NCBI GenBank assembly: GCA_907165275.2
Contig: OU015670.1
Location: 7,343,501-7,407,500 of the forward strand
Length of the DNA stretch: 64,000 nucleotides
Direction: 5' to 3'
Source: Zygaena filipendulae
Lineage: Eukaryota; Arthropoda; Insecta; Lepidoptera; Zygaenidae
Position numbers and translations under genes: made by a program. This document shows, one piece after another, positions 51,594 through 63,958 of the stretch. The number at the start of each line of letters is the position of its first letter. Within the stretch, counting starts at the first letter, position 1. Under the pieces are notes generated by a model. It had not been told where the DNA came from and ran no database searches. It saw only the letters and a list, made by a program, of their open reading frames with translations.

Positions 51594-52199
51594 TATGGCA
51601 CAGATAATATAATATCTACTATACTACTATGGATACAAAGTTTAATTTCGATACGACACTTAGAAATAGGTTAAAATTGACTTTCAAGATTTAGTTACAA
51701 ACGAAGCTAATAATAATATAAGCGTGTTAATAAATTAAAACACATGATCGGATCGTCTAACCGACCTTTTGTGTTTTTACCGACTTGCAAAGACAAAGGA
51801 ATGTTCACTGTTCTTCTGTTACCTACGTACGGAAGTTTTTTATTGTATATATACCTATACCAAATACACTATATTATGCCAAAAACATAAATTTTTGAGG
51901 CTCTCAATTTAGTTTGCCTGCTATTGAAAATAAAAGAAGGAAATCCAGGCAAAGTGGTGACATGCCGATTTAGGTAGCAAACTAAGTTTTGTTTACACCG
52001 CAAAAAAGTACAGGTAATTTTTTAACGGGTCAGAAACAGAACTGTTTTGAATACCTATAGACGAGTATTACCTACCTACCAATTATTTTTTAATGGTACC
52101 TGCTATCCCTTTGTCACGTTATCTGTACCAATAAATAACTCATACTGTAGTGACTGACACACAAACGATCACCATAAAATTTTGCGTACGTCAACGCCG

Positions 52200-52625
52200 T
52201 CGCAGCTACAGAAAGAGGTACTTCTATCCCGGCATTCCCGCGGGAACACCGAAATGTACGCGGGTGAAACCGCGGAGAAGCTTTCACCCGCGTTAGTTTC
52301 GGAGTTCCCGCGGGAATTCCGGGATAAACAGTACCCTCTGTTCTTTTTTATACCCCCTCCACGATGCTCGGATGGACAGTTAAGCTGTGAAAGCGTAACA
52401 AACAAACTCACATTCGAATTTATGATTGCACCAGCTGTTCCCCGCGGTTTCACCCGCGATAATTTCAGAGTTCCCGTGGGGATTCCGGGAATGAAAGTAC
52501 CCTATGTCCTTCCCTGACAACGTGCATGCAAAATTTCATGATGATCGGTTAAGCTGTTAAGGCGTGAAAGCGAAGCGAACGAACATCCAAACATCCACAC
52601 TTTCACATTTATAATATTAAATAGG
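52200..52625. mobile_element. cluster of three Helitron-like elements
   Basis: A forward 3' half (52200-52280) meets a reverse copy head-on at 52275-52290 (tail to tail), then at 52432 a second reverse copy begins AGCTGTTCCCCGCGGTTTCA and ends TTTATAATATTAAATAGGA. Confidence 0.78.
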
Positions 52626-53104
52626 ATAAACACTCCCAAACTGTAGTCTTGTTTATGAATATAGGACTCCAGTTTGAAGTCCAAACCCACCGGGAATCGA
52701 ACTCGTTACCTCTTGGTTACCGAGCACTTAGCATGGTAAGCACTTGAATAACTCGGTTCATTACCTTATACATAAAGAGGGAATTACCGATCGTTATTGA
52801 TATTACGCAGTAAATACTAATTAATATAGTTTTAATTTTTCCTTAACGATGCACACTCAATGCCTCAATCATAAAATGACTTATAGATTTTCATCATTAT
52901 CAATCAATACACTCATTAACCAAACAGAAGACCCAGAAGGCGGATAACGAAGCAACAATATGAAACTCTCACATCGCGCAGAAAAATAACCCGACCGGCA
53001 TAATCCTCGAACGAGTGTGAACTCGAAATTCTTCTTCTGTTCATAAATTAATTATTATTAATGGTTTTTCAATGTAGAAAATATTGTAGAAAAATCAAAA
53101 TTTG

Positions 53105-53215
53105 CTTTAGATAGATGAGATAGGTACCCCATGTCCTTTTCTGTACCTCCGAGGCAACCGTGATCGGTTCAGTAGTGAAAGCGGAACAAACAAATTCAAA
53201 TTCGCTTTTAAAATG
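53105..53215 (-). mobile_element. Helitron-like 5' fragment
   Basis: GTCCTTTTCTGTACCTCCGA ... GTGAAAGCGGAACAAACAAA only. Confidence 0.55.
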
Positions 53216-53824
53216 CAAAACGCTCTAAAATCGTAGACAGACGGTGACCTTCCCAATACTAAGGCCATAAAACACTATCATCACTACCTGTCTAATTAAG
53301 TAGCTACCTACCAAGTTAGGTAGTCAAATTTCCTACTACAAAACTAATGTAGGTACCTAGACCTACCTGTAGTGTCCGACTTGAAAAACAAGAAAAAATA
53401 CTCATTGTGCTTAATACAATACAAATTCTGGTTTAAGTTTAGGTAAAAATTAGCGGTGTTAGTCTCTTCAAAAATCAGAAACCTGATGGAGCGATTATAA
53501 ACGACGACGTCGTATGTATACCTAAAAGGTCGCTAGTGCGATGATGGAAATAGACAAGTTACTACCACTACAATAATACTAATAATACAATTTATTAATG
53601 AAATCACTGGCGCACCTTTGTTGCTTAAAACCAGTGATCAAAATTAAATTTTGCTCGTTGCATGATATTCTATGTATCAAATAGGTGATATTGGCGGAGT
53701 ATTTGTGGCAACACATACTGCCTTTGCACATCTGGCTAAAAAATTTAACAGAAAGAAACTAAACAAAACGAAAGGACACCCATATATCATAATTATCTAT
53801 CTGTGTGTTGTGAAGTGTAATTCT

Positions 53825-53995
53825 TACTATTATAAAATTGAAAGTGAGTTTGTTTGTACGTTTGTTTGTTACACTTTCAAGCCTCAACGGCTCAACCTAT
53901 CATCATGAAATTCTGCATACACGTTGTCAGGGGCACAGAGAAGGACATAGAGTACTTTTTATCCCGGAATTCCCGCGGGAACTCCGAAATTACTA
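53825..53995 (+). mobile_element. Helitron-like element, 3' end lost
   Basis: TTACTATTATAAAATTGAAA start, TTTGTTACACTTTCAAGCCT, TATCCCGGAATTCCCGCGGG; stops after ACTCCGAAATTAC, before the hairpin. Confidence 0.72.
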
Positions 53996-54533
53996 AAAGA
54001 ATAAATAACGAAATCATGTCATTTTGTGTATTAATTGTACACGTGCAAGACATTACGTATTTAAATTCACTTAAGGTATAAGTTTGCATTGGTTCAAAAG
54101 TGCAATCGCCCATAGGGTTAAAGTAAGTAGAATCTAGATCTAGAAAGTAAGTAGATCAGCCTATTCTTTTCTCTTTTCCTGTTGCGGGTCTGCTGGAAGA
54201 AATTCCACATGGAATAAGCATGACCCTTGTACATGATTACTTTTATACTTTTTTTCCTTTTTTGTTGTCCTTGTGTGCATTAATTGTTAAATAAATAAAA
54301 AATAAATAAATAGAAGAGAATAAAATTATATTTGGTACTAATCTACACTGATAATAGAAAGAGGTATTAAAGTTTGTAAATCTTTATTTAGGGGGTAATT
54401 GGGGTTGTTTTGTCATTGGTCACCGTTAAAAGACTAGAGGTAGGCATAGAGAGTTTTGGCCACCCACCCTGTATGAAATCCGGTTAATTTCGCATATCTA
54501 TTAGTTAGTTGAATATGTAGAAACTAATGGGCA

Positions 54534-54657
54534 ATCAACTCGGTGCTTGGGATAAATTAAACCCGAATGAAGCCTGCCGTTTTCGGGTCTACATGAACCC
54601 GATAAAAGACCGTAAAAGTCTGGCTTTTATCGGGTTTAAACCCAAGCACCGGGTTGA
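54534..54657. mobile_element. short palindromic MITE
   Basis: Arms AACTCGGTGCTTGGGATAAA / complement of TTTAAACCCAAGCACCGGGTT, with AACCCGAT/ATCGGGTT inside. Confidence 0.7.
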
Positions 54658-54679
54658 ATGCTATAGTAGGAACTAACTG

Positions 54680-55990
54680 GTTGGGACACTACTTGAATTA
54701 ATCAAAAGTAAAATAATAATAATTAAAAGTAAGCTCTATCATGAGAAACAAGCAAACGAGCATAAATTCGACCGATTTCCCTACATCCATACATTTCGGC
54801 TCCATCATCAGACCAACTCGATGATACTATAATATTGTAATGTCACCGAATTTACATAATTAAGCCTTTCATCTCAATCGGATACCAATGCGTGCAATGG
54901 TGGATGAAAAATGGTTTGCAAATTTTGGTAGGTACGTAGTGAGAAATGCTCACACTTACGAACGTGGCAAGTTAAATAAAAGCTTTTAAAAAGGAAAGAA
55001 AAGATAAGGAATTATTTACCCATCAAGTGGGCATGATAAGCTATACACTACTACACCAAGTTAATTTTATAGTTGCTTTCAAAAAATTCACAGTCCTCTA
55101 CAAGGTTCAAATTTTATAAAAAATCGAGTTGACAGCTGTTTGTTTATACCTATGTATTTTGCTCGACTGCAGACGTAATTTGGAATTTTACACCAAAATT
55201 CTATAGTATGAAATGAAGTATAACGGACTAACGAAAAAACATAAGCAAATAAGCTACAGCAAGGTTTATTAGATGATATAGCGCCAGAAAATATTGCAGT
55301 ACTATAAACAAATCAAAAAGCTAGCTAAGGTCAAAAACCAGAAGCTAAACGAAAAATTATTGCTTGTCAACCATCAAGTAGCAAAAATCCTTTTATTTAT
55401 ATATAACAGTATCTGACAGTATCAATGACATAAATATAATAGAACATTATGTACCTATTACATAACCTCAAAATTTATTCTGTACTTCACGCTACAATGC
55501 TCTCTCGGTAGCCAGTCGCGTGGCTTCCACGTTGCCTGCTCGCCGGTATACCCTTCTCTTTCACACATACGCGATCTCACATATCACCATCGCGTTTTAG
55601 CGCCGGCTTGGCGGCTTATCACATACATGGTTGGATAGTGTAACGTGTCCATATTATTATTATGGTATACGTTTATCTACTTGCATTAAATGCATGACAA
55701 GAGTTAAGGCCTCAGGCCTCTCTACCCCTGTTAAAGCGCCGCTAGCTCTATAAAAAATCATATCTTCTGAGATATTTCGTTTAAAAAGAAATTGCTAGGA
55801 GGATAATTATGTAAAATGGGAAATAAACATATGGTAGTTTGTTTTTTTGTTAACACAATAACATTATTTTGGTGTACAATAAAGATCAATGTCAAATGGG
55901 AAATGATAATTCTGCAGTATATACTTGATACAACGGCCACTTATGTAGATTTTTTCATTAAACTATTATATTTTCTATACTTATTTTATT
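54680..55990. other. AT-rich DNA without recognised features
   Basis: No exon or element seen. Reading frames at 55758-55998 are AT-rich and not protein-like. Confidence 0.4.
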
Positions 55991-55994
55991 GTTA

Positions 55995-56593
55995 CTAGCT
56001 GTTCCCCGCGGTTTCACGCGCGGAAATTTCGGAGATCCCGCAGGAATTCCAAGATACAAAATTGAATGCTTGATGAATGTCCTTTTCTATTCCCCTGACA
56101 ATGTGTATCTGTATACCTACCTATGAGATTTCAACGGCGTTAAATTCATTTGGCTACTTGAAAAAAAATTTCTTTTTAGTCCGCCGCGCCGTGTAGATTA
56201 GTAAAAAAATATTGGACACTTTTTTTTTTCTTTTTTTACGTAATCAAAAAATAACGGCGATACATTGAGTTGAAATTTCGCGTGACGTCACAACCCGGTG
56301 CAATTTGTATGGGGCTTATACTGAATATTGACGTCACGAGTCCCCCACCCTAAACTTTAATGCGCTTTATCTATGTTTATTTTCATTAATTTGAAAAAGC
56401 AAAAAATACGTGTCTATTATTTTTTTATATTCTAACTGACGGACTAATTAGAATTTTGATTTCATACCCTGGAGAATACCCAAAAGGGAACGTGTATAGA
56501 AAATTTCATGATGATCGGTTCAGCCGTTAAGGCGTGAAAGCGTAACAGACAGACAGACAGAGTTACTTTTGCATTTATAATATTAGTAGAGAT
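55995..56593 (-). mobile_element. Helitron-like element split by a MITE
   Basis: 3' part 55995-56137 (CTAGCTGTTCCCCGCGGTTT...) and 5' part about 56455-56593 (AAATTTCATGATGATCGGTT ... TTTATAATATTAGTAGAGA) belong to one element; a family A MITE (about 56140-56470) sits between them. Confidence 0.78.
56140..56470. mobile_element. MITE family A, copy 3 (inside a Helitron-like element)
   Basis: TAGTCCGCC ... CTAACTGACGGACTAATTAG with TGACGTCAC motifs and ACGTGTCTATTATTTTTT. Edges approximate. Confidence 0.75.
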
Positions 56594-57049
56594 GTTTAGT
56601 TTTTTATATGTATTGTAGGTAGGTCTTTATAAGTAGGTACATAATATGCCAGATTGTCTTATTATCTATTACTCGTCTTTTTCCTTTATTTCCTATTTTT
56701 AAACAAAATGGCTTTATCAGTTGTTGCTTGTCGGCGAATTTTAAATAAAAAATGCAAAACAAAAGCTATCGGTAATAATACATAAGTAATAACCTAGGTC
56801 TAGAAACTGGAAATTTCGCACGAGGGGATTCTTTTATAATGTATACGAGCACTGGAGAAAGAGTTTTTGGAAATTCAATTCCTGAGGGAATGAAAGATTG
56901 TATGAAAATAACGTTATTCCTCCTAAGCTCCACTGTTGGGCTACCACTGTTCATGTATGCTTAGCAAAATTCCTTGGGACAAGACAAGGTCTTATAACCC
57001 ATATTACCAACCAGGTCTTATATGGATCTTACATAGCATTGTGTATTGC

Positions 57050-57630
57050 AATGGGTATAAAAATCAAAATTCTATTTAGTCTGTCAGTTAAGACAGTAAA
57101 AAAATAATAGACGCGTATTTTTTGCTTTTTCGAATTAATGAAAAAATACCTCCTTATATAAAACGCAAAGTTTTAGGAGTCGGAGGTTGCGACGTCAGTA
57201 AAGTGCACCTAAGTGTGACGTCCATTGATATATGGACGCAGATAAGCAATAACATGTTAACCCACAAAATTAAGTTATTGATTCGGAACGATTTATTGAG
57301 AGTTTGGGAACGTTTTTTAATAATGTGTTTAACTTATTACATTGCTTAAATATGTAACTAAATATTGAACATAAAAAATGTTGACACAAAATGTCGCTCC
57401 TACTTTTAAAACACGATTTACTCAAAATTTCTCCAGTGTGGGTTAACACACTATTGCTTATCTAAGTCCATATCACACCTAGTGTAAATCAATTAGTGAC
57501 GTCACATGAAATTTCAACTGTATCGTCAAGTTCAATGTGTCGTCGTCATTTTTTAATCACGTAAAAAAAGAAAAATAGCGTGTCCAATATTTTTACTAAA
57601 AATTAAAAATTTTACATCATGACCATTTCG
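57050..57630. mobile_element. MITE family A, copy 4, interrupted
   Basis: AATGGGTATAAAAATCAAAA then TAGTCTGTCAGTTAAGAC at the left; TGACGTCACATGAAATTTCA and CGTGTCCAATATTTTTACTA at the right. Contains family B copy 3. Confidence 0.74.
57231..57473. mobile_element. MITE family B, copy 3, nested in family A
   Basis: Inverted ends TATGGACGCAGATAAGCAAT / complement of ATTGCTTATCTAAGTCCATA. The most intact family B copy. Confidence 0.82.
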
Positions 57631-58446
57631 ACTTCAGACACAAAACCTGGAGGTTCGAAATTTCAATTGATGAAATTTTAATGTACAATAGGCTAAAATA
57701 ACACCTACAGATAATATGGTGGTACGTCATCGAGTCTATGCAATTATAGCTAACTTTTTTTATGTGCGCGGCTTAAGATTAAGTTAGAGTTGTATCGATC
57801 GACGCAACTACGTATTACGTGGCGCTATCGACGATTATACATTCTAATCCTTATTCTTCAAGATAAAGAGTGACAAATTATGTGTTATTATTATGCATGG
57901 GACATGATAAGGTGCTGGCTGTGACTCCAGATAGTAACATAATAAAATGCTTTTTCATTACTCATGCTCGGAAAGTAGGTCTGAAGTTGCCTGAGAAGCG
58001 GGTTGAAAGTAACCCTTTTCAGCCCTAGGGAGAATCGCTTTCAACTGACAACTGTCAAATTATTAAAAAAAAACTAGGTCTATTTTCACATTTCTATTGA
58101 ACCATGTTTCAACTTTCTATACAGCCAGCGCGATGTAAAATTGAAATAACGTAAAGTTTAAGTAGGTATTAATTAAAATAAAATTCACTCACTTTTTCTT
58201 AAGCTAATTCCTATTTATATTTTTTTATTTTCTTTAATTAATACTTAATAATTAAAGAAAATATTTTTTTTAGGTCGCCACAATGTAAATAAAAAATACT
58301 GGCTGAATAGCTAGCCGGCCAAAGAAAAAGAAATAGGTGGGAAAGTGTCAAGCGACTATCCGATCTTCACTCATTTTTTCTTTAGCTAATTCCTATTTTT
58401 ATTTTGACTTTCCTTGCATTCGTAATGAAAAGCACAGTGTTACCCT

Positions 58447-58555
58447 CGGGAGAAAGTAACTTATTTAGTGCCTCGAACTATTGGCGCCCTCGCTACGCTC
58501 GGGCGCCAAACCCCGTCTCGGCACTAAATGAGTTACTTTCACCCCTTGGATAACA
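58447..58555. mobile_element. short palindromic MITE with GGCGCC core
   Basis: GAAAGTAACTTATTTAGTGCC / complement GGCACTAAATGAGTTACTTTC around GGCGCCCTCGCTACGCTCGG then GCGCC. Confidence 0.72.
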
Positions 58556-58887
58556 ATGTACTATTTAAAATAAATTATTATTTATTACTATCGCAAAGCA
58601 AAATACCTACATATTTGTGATAAATGCACTTTGTAAGGATAAGTAAGTAGGTACTAACTACTAACCCACTTTCAACCATTAACTGTCCCCGAATGTTTGG
58701 TTTGCTTATAGAGGGCCTAGGAGAAATCTCTCTAATTCTACCACTGAAGCCATATTTTAAAAATTCTTTCACTGAACTAAAGCATTTCCTGTAGACAGAA
58801 CATGCAGGTCGGAGTGCTCCTAAATCGGAATTCAACATAGGTTTAGCGTAGTCATATTATTCATTGATACGCGAAAATATTACACAC

Positions 58888-59050
58888 AAACTGCGTCCCG
58901 CGTGAGTTTCGGAATTCCCGCAGGAACTCCAAATTTAATGTATTCTTCTCCTTACAATAACAAACAACAAAAAAAAGAATCAGCGAAATTGGTCCAGCCG
59001 TTCATGCGTGATGCCGTGACCAAGGGAAATAGGGATTAATTTTTTATATA
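58888..59050 (-). mobile_element. Helitron-like fragment
   Basis: GCGTGAGTTTCGGAATTCCC, then CTTCTCCTTACAATAACAAA and AATTGGTCCAGCCGTTCATG. Same variant as 49365-49612, reversed. Confidence 0.65.
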
Positions 59051-59059
59051 CAGTATAAA

Positions 59060-59470
59060 AGGGGCGGTGCACCTAAGACGACTCTGATGCCGCTTGAAAG
59101 GGCCCAGCGTGTCGTTCGTTTTCTCCTATATCGATATCCAACAGTATCTTTATACAGAGAGACTGAAGTTCTAACTGTCAGGCAGGCAGCTCTTTGTGCG
59201 TGAGGTTGTGTACTGAGACAGCACAAACTGCTCGATTTTTTATATCTTGAAGGTAACAGGGTGCGGCGTTGCGGTCTGGTTTTTAAACTCCCTGAGTGTA
59301 AAACATTTTTTGCTCATCAGTTTTCGCATTTTATTGGAGTGTTATTGTACAATAAATTGAATAAAAATAATGAACTCATTTCTTTAAATTCTCATGACTG
59401 TAAAAAATTCTTACTTGATTATCTTTCAACTCTTTCTTATGATCAAACAGAGGATCTCCTAAAATGTTAA
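59060..59470 (+). pseudogene. non-LTR retrotransposon polymerase C-terminus
   Basis: Reads TTLMPLERAQRVVRFLLYRY PTVSLYRETEVLTVRQAALC in one frame, an in-frame TGA, then RQHKLLDFLYLEGN ... LYNKLNKNNELISLNSHD ... LDYLSTLSYDQTEDLLKC and stop. The PLE-AQR, LTVRQ and LYNKLN pieces are typical of the last part of Jockey/CR1-like LINE reverse transcriptases. 5' part absent; dead copy. Confidence 0.75.
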
Positions 59471-60015
59471 AGTGGGTTAGTGAATTCTTAATTTTTGTTT
59501 TTGATAGTGAACTTTGAGATTCTCCAGGAAACTGCGGGATTAAAATCCCTTCTCATCTGACGTCTATTCGTTAGAAACTTGATTCCCCCTGCCAATTTTA
59601 AGTTTCTTAAGTATTCGAAATTACTTTATTAATCAGTTTTATATCGTAGGTCCCATAGATGTTATTTGTTTTTTCTAAATTTTAGTATCTATTATACACG
59701 TTTTAGCAAGACATATACACACACACACACACACACGAGACTGCATCATAATAATATGAGAGCCTTAGTACCTAATACCTATCTATCTTAAATTTTAAAT
59801 TGATTATTGATAATTCGAATCACTTATGTTAATATACTAAATTCATATTTATCATTTTTGTTTTGTTTTTTAGTTGACATAATATTTAAAAATTTATATT
59901 TAATATATTTCTTCTAAACGGCTTTATAATATTGTTTGATATAAGGGAAGACACTGATGTCTGTAATACAGGCTAGGCCTAGTTTAGGTATCAGTTTAGG
60001 TATCTATGTATATGT
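59471..60015 (+). mobile_element. probable 3' UTR of the LINE copy and flank
   Basis: AT-rich, with an AC microsatellite at 59717-59738. The retrotransposon 3' end is not clear. Confidence 0.4.
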
Positions 60016-60019
60016 AGCA

Positions 60020-60233
60020 CTAGTTGTGCCCCGCGGTTTCACCCGCGTTAATTTCAGAGTTCCCGCGGGAATTCCGGGATAAAAAGTACCCTATGTGTTA
60101 ATCTGATGTATAAGCTATATTATTGTAAAGTTTCATTTAAATCCATCCAGTAGGTTTTGCGTGAAAGAGTAACAAACATCCATCTATACATACTTACAAA
60201 CTTCGCGTTTATAATATTACATAGTAAGTAGGA
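60020..60233 (-). mobile_element. Helitron-like element, complete
   Basis: CTAGTTGTGCCCCGCGGTTT with hairpin at left, ...GTAAGTAGGA at right. Nearly the same as 35896-36106, so both are fairly young. Confidence 0.85.
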
Positions 60234-61064
60234 TTTGCCATGAACTTGTTGAAATGTAAATCAAAACTGTTTGCTTGATGTATGATTTTGGTACCAATAA
60301 ACTTATTATTATTATTAGTATATAGATACATAATATTTTGTGTAAATATATTTTATTTATTGCTAATTTGCTACATTTAGCGTGCCTACATATTTTTTTA
60401 TGTACAGTTGCAGTATTTCCCTGTTATATATTTTTATCTTATTGAACTTTGGTATACTTAGGAATAGCTATTTCAATTTCATATCAGTCTACCTACTTAG
60501 TCGGTCAGCAATATACGTATGTCTTTGCCTCTTTGCGTATTTATATAAACCGGATCTAAAGAAGTCGTTTATGCTTAGACTAAACACCCTCCAAACGATA
60601 TGCTATTAATTATTCGTCTTACGTACTTAATAGAGCGCAATTTTAATCATTTTATCATATCATTACCGAAACCAGATTTTAAATTTTATTTTTTATAATA
60701 TTTCCGTGTTTGTCCGAGAGCGGACAGCAGTTACAAAAATTATATACTTACCCAATCAATACGTTAAATGATTATAATGATAATTTTATCTTTCTAACTT
60801 CTTAAATATACTTAGCAAAGAATCAAAGAAATAATAGTAACTTACAAAGATAAACCCCTAAGTACTAAACATTTTATTTTTAGGTTGTACTGCAATTTAT
60901 TTCAAGGTACCCAAATTTTACAACATAACCAAATTCTTTTAAAATTGCTCATATACAATAGAAGTATTTTAACATATATTTAAATTAACACCCACAAATG
61001 ACTAATTTGCCACAAGTTCGATATTTATCGCGAATATCACGTGGTATTGAAATTGAAAATAACT

Positions 61065-61180
61065 TTATTTATCACCGTAAACTACTGTCGGGGTACAAAG
61101 AAGGACATAGAGTACTTTTTTCCCGTAACCTCCGCGGAAACTCCGAAATTACCGCGGATGAGATCGCGGGGGACAGCTAG
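61065..61180 (+). mobile_element. Helitron-like 3' half
   Basis: GGGGTACAAAGAAGGACATA ... ACCGCGGATGAGATCGCGGG then GGACAGCTAG before T. Confidence 0.78.
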
Positions 61181-61419
61181 TTAGCTAGCAAATCGGAAGT
61201 TATAATACAATGTCAAAACAGATCTTATAGATTATTACTTGACTTGACTGAAAGTGATCTTATATACGAGTAGGTACATAAGACAACACTTGACCAAGTT
61301 TTAAAGGACGTAGAAAGAGACAGCTGACGCCGCGGTGCGCGCAGGTGCGATAGAAAATTTCGTTAATTATATCGATAATGGTTCACCGTCATTAACCACG
61401 TGCTACGATAAGTACACAC

Positions 61420-62169
61420 CAGTGGCGAAGGTACCATATAAGCCGATTCCCACCGGCTTCCCTTCAGAAGTTGGGAACACAATCACTCTCTCTGCCGTAA
61501 TTTAGAAATAGCACAATTAGTAATTTTTGTAGGAAGGATTTCAGTAGAATCTACTGAAATACTACAAAAATTATCTCTACTGAGTAGAAAATATTACAAA
61601 ACGCCTAAACTAACAACAAATTTGCTCTTCAACAACAAATTGTTATGAAATAAGCCGGTGGCGCGATCGGCTTTTTGGCAGTTAAACTTCCATACAAAAT
61701 AATGCCGTGACGTCACATCAAGGTCGCAGGCAGCCGGCTAAAGTAGCTACTATGGCAAGCCGCTGCAAATCGAGTTACTCCCTCCGTCTTGCTCACGCGC
61801 ACGCATTTTCTATTACTGTCTCATCAAATATCCTTATTGGTCCTAGAAATTCGAAACGAAGCGGACATTCTGTGTTGATTGTTGACAGACAACTTGAATT
61901 TATGATGAAAAAATTGAAAAATTATAGGTATTAGAATTTATTCGTTAGTGTCACGTATTAGAATTTATTACTTGGTATTAAATAGTGATTACTGATTAGT
62001 ATTATAATTGGATTTTTTTTTGTTGTGTGTAATGATAGTGAAAGCAGTTACGCAGACGTACGTTGAAATTAGGTATTTGCGGTAAGAAGATAGTTGAAAT
62101 TACGTATTTATAGTAGGTACTAAATAGATTTCCGGGTTGCCTCTCTCAATATTTCACCCTTCGCCACTG
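61420..62169. mobile_element. hAT-like non-autonomous element, 750 bp
   Basis: Inverted ends CAGTGGCGAAGG / CCTTCGCCACTG and a perfect 8-bp duplication GTACACAC (61412-61419, 62170-62177). No transposase; ORF at 61707-61934 is not recognisable. Contains an imperfect palindrome at 61518-61577. Confidence 0.88.
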
Positions 62170-62609
62170 GTACACACCTACATATTTTGTTTCATTTACA
62201 AACATTCGATGTGTCCAGGGTCGTGCGGCTCTTGGGACCGGGAACGGGGTCCCGGACTGGCACCTTGAAATATATCATTATTTAAGTAGTAAGTTAGACC
62301 ACAAATATAGAAATAACTTTTCCATTAAAAGTTTCTAAAGATGACGAAAAAAGGTCGCGTACTTTTTTTTATCAACTTACTATAATAGGACTATAGAGAT
62401 TTTTTCACGTTTGACCAATATTTACAATTTCACACAAAAGTCATTGCAAAACGTAGCACCGTAACTAATAATCAAAAAATTAAATTGATAAAAGAAACAC
62501 AATTCGTACTTAAGGCTCACGACATAAAGTTGTTTTTAAGAAACCTGCACCTGCCACCTTCCATTCTCACCATAAAGAAATCATTATCCTAACTAATATA
62601 TTACAAACA

Positions 62610-62765
62610 ATATTACAAATGCTAATGTGAGTTTTTTTGTTTATTTGTTACGTTTCCACACCTTAACTACCCTACCGATCATTATGAAATTTTGCATACA
62701 CGTTTTCAGGGTACAAAAGAGGATACAGTGCACTATTTATCCCGCAATTCCGCACTCTGAAACGG
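62610..62765 (+). mobile_element. Helitron-like fragment
   Basis: GCTAATGTGAGTTTTTTTGT, TTACGTTTCCACACCTTAAC, ATTATGAAATTTTGCATACA, TTATCCCGCAATTCCGC; 3' end lost. Confidence 0.68.
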
Positions 62766-62865
62766 TTAGTTGTTCCATAAAGTTGTATCGTCATGCAGCT
62801 GTTCGATGCAGCTGGCAATGGTCCAGTGGATACTGCACACCATTCATAGTTAATAGGTATAATGC

Positions 62866-63081
62866 CTGGCCCCCTAGTCAAATTGACATTCTACAATCGT
62901 TAACGCTCACAAAACTATGTAACGAATCGTCATGTCACTTGGTCAGCGAATGGAAACTCTAGTTTTCACGTGGTCACGCAAAACTAGAGTTATGATTGAC
63001 TGACAAAGTGACATGACAATTCGTTACTTATTTTTCTATGCGTCATCAATCGTAGAATGTCAATTTGGCTAAGGGGGCTGG
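62866..63081. mobile_element. MITE family C, copy 3
   Basis: CTGGCCCCCTAGTCAAATTG ... CAATTTGGCTAAGGGGGCTGG, long arms as in copy 1. Confidence 0.83.
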
Positions 63082-63123
63082 CCTGCCTAACCTTTGCTCG
63101 TAAAAAACGAAACGAGCGAAGTT

Positions 63124-63475
63124 TTTTTTTTTAATGTCATAGGGGGCAAACGGGCAAGTGGTACACCTGATGGTAAGTGATTACCGCCGCCCATGGACAT
63201 CTGCAACACCAGAAGGCATGCAGGTGCGTTGCCGACCTGGAATGGGGATGGGAACTGGCTTTCAAGTGGGGCTGCCGGAACACACCGTTGCTTGGCAACA
63301 GATTTGCAACTCGAAGGTGGTAGCTAGCCAGCCGGGCACTAGAGAGTGCCCTACCACCATGCTATGGTTTCCTCACGATGTATTCCTTCACCGACAGCTC
63401 AAGCTCATTGTTAGGATTTGAACCTACACCTTGCGGCGTTTAATCCGAACGCACTAACCACTGAGCTATCATCGC
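63124..63475 (-). mobile_element. tRNA-derived SINE, near full length
   Basis: On the minus strand the head TAGCTCAGTGGTTAGTGCGT ... GGTGTAGGTTCAAATCC has good A and B boxes, followed by a 270-bp body (GTGGTAGGGCACTCTCTAGTG..., CAGGTC..CAACGCACCTGC) and an A tail (T run at 63121-63132 on the plus strand). Confidence 0.8.
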
Positions 63476-63958
63476 TGTAAAAAAAGCATTATTACCACTT
63501 AGTCCGTGGTCCGTGCCTACATTACATTGTGTTTCGTATATGTGTGTGTTGTTCGTAATCGGTACATATTAAAGAGATAGGTAGATGGTATATTTGCTTA
63601 AGTTCAAGGTCGTTATAATACGAGTAAAAATATCTCGTTTTGTCCTCAGTCACCGCAGAACGCGCGTCCGAGTTTTCAATTTCTTTTTTCTTAGAACGAA
63701 GTTCTTTACGAGTATCGCACGGTACGGATGGGAGTACAAGTTCATTTGCCATCACGGTGTCATACGGTATCGCTGCTCCACGGAAAAACAAAGAAACTGC
63801 AATTTTTATGAGTTTTTTTTTTTTGTATTTTCGCCTCTTTTCACGCATAACGGACATAACGGACTCAGTTTTTAATATGAAAAAAAAAATCGTTCTACCC
63901 AAGTGTTCCACGACACTCGCGCATTTTTTGCATGATGATAGTGAGCGTCCTTCTGGTT

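Noticed and set aside
53672..54113. Reading frames of 73-78 residues
   Set aside because: They cover a Helitron-like element and flank; no protein-like features.
63405..63475. Possible tRNA gene on the minus strand
   Set aside because: Good A and B boxes but no convincing cloverleaf, and it continues into a repeated body with an A tail, so it is a SINE head.
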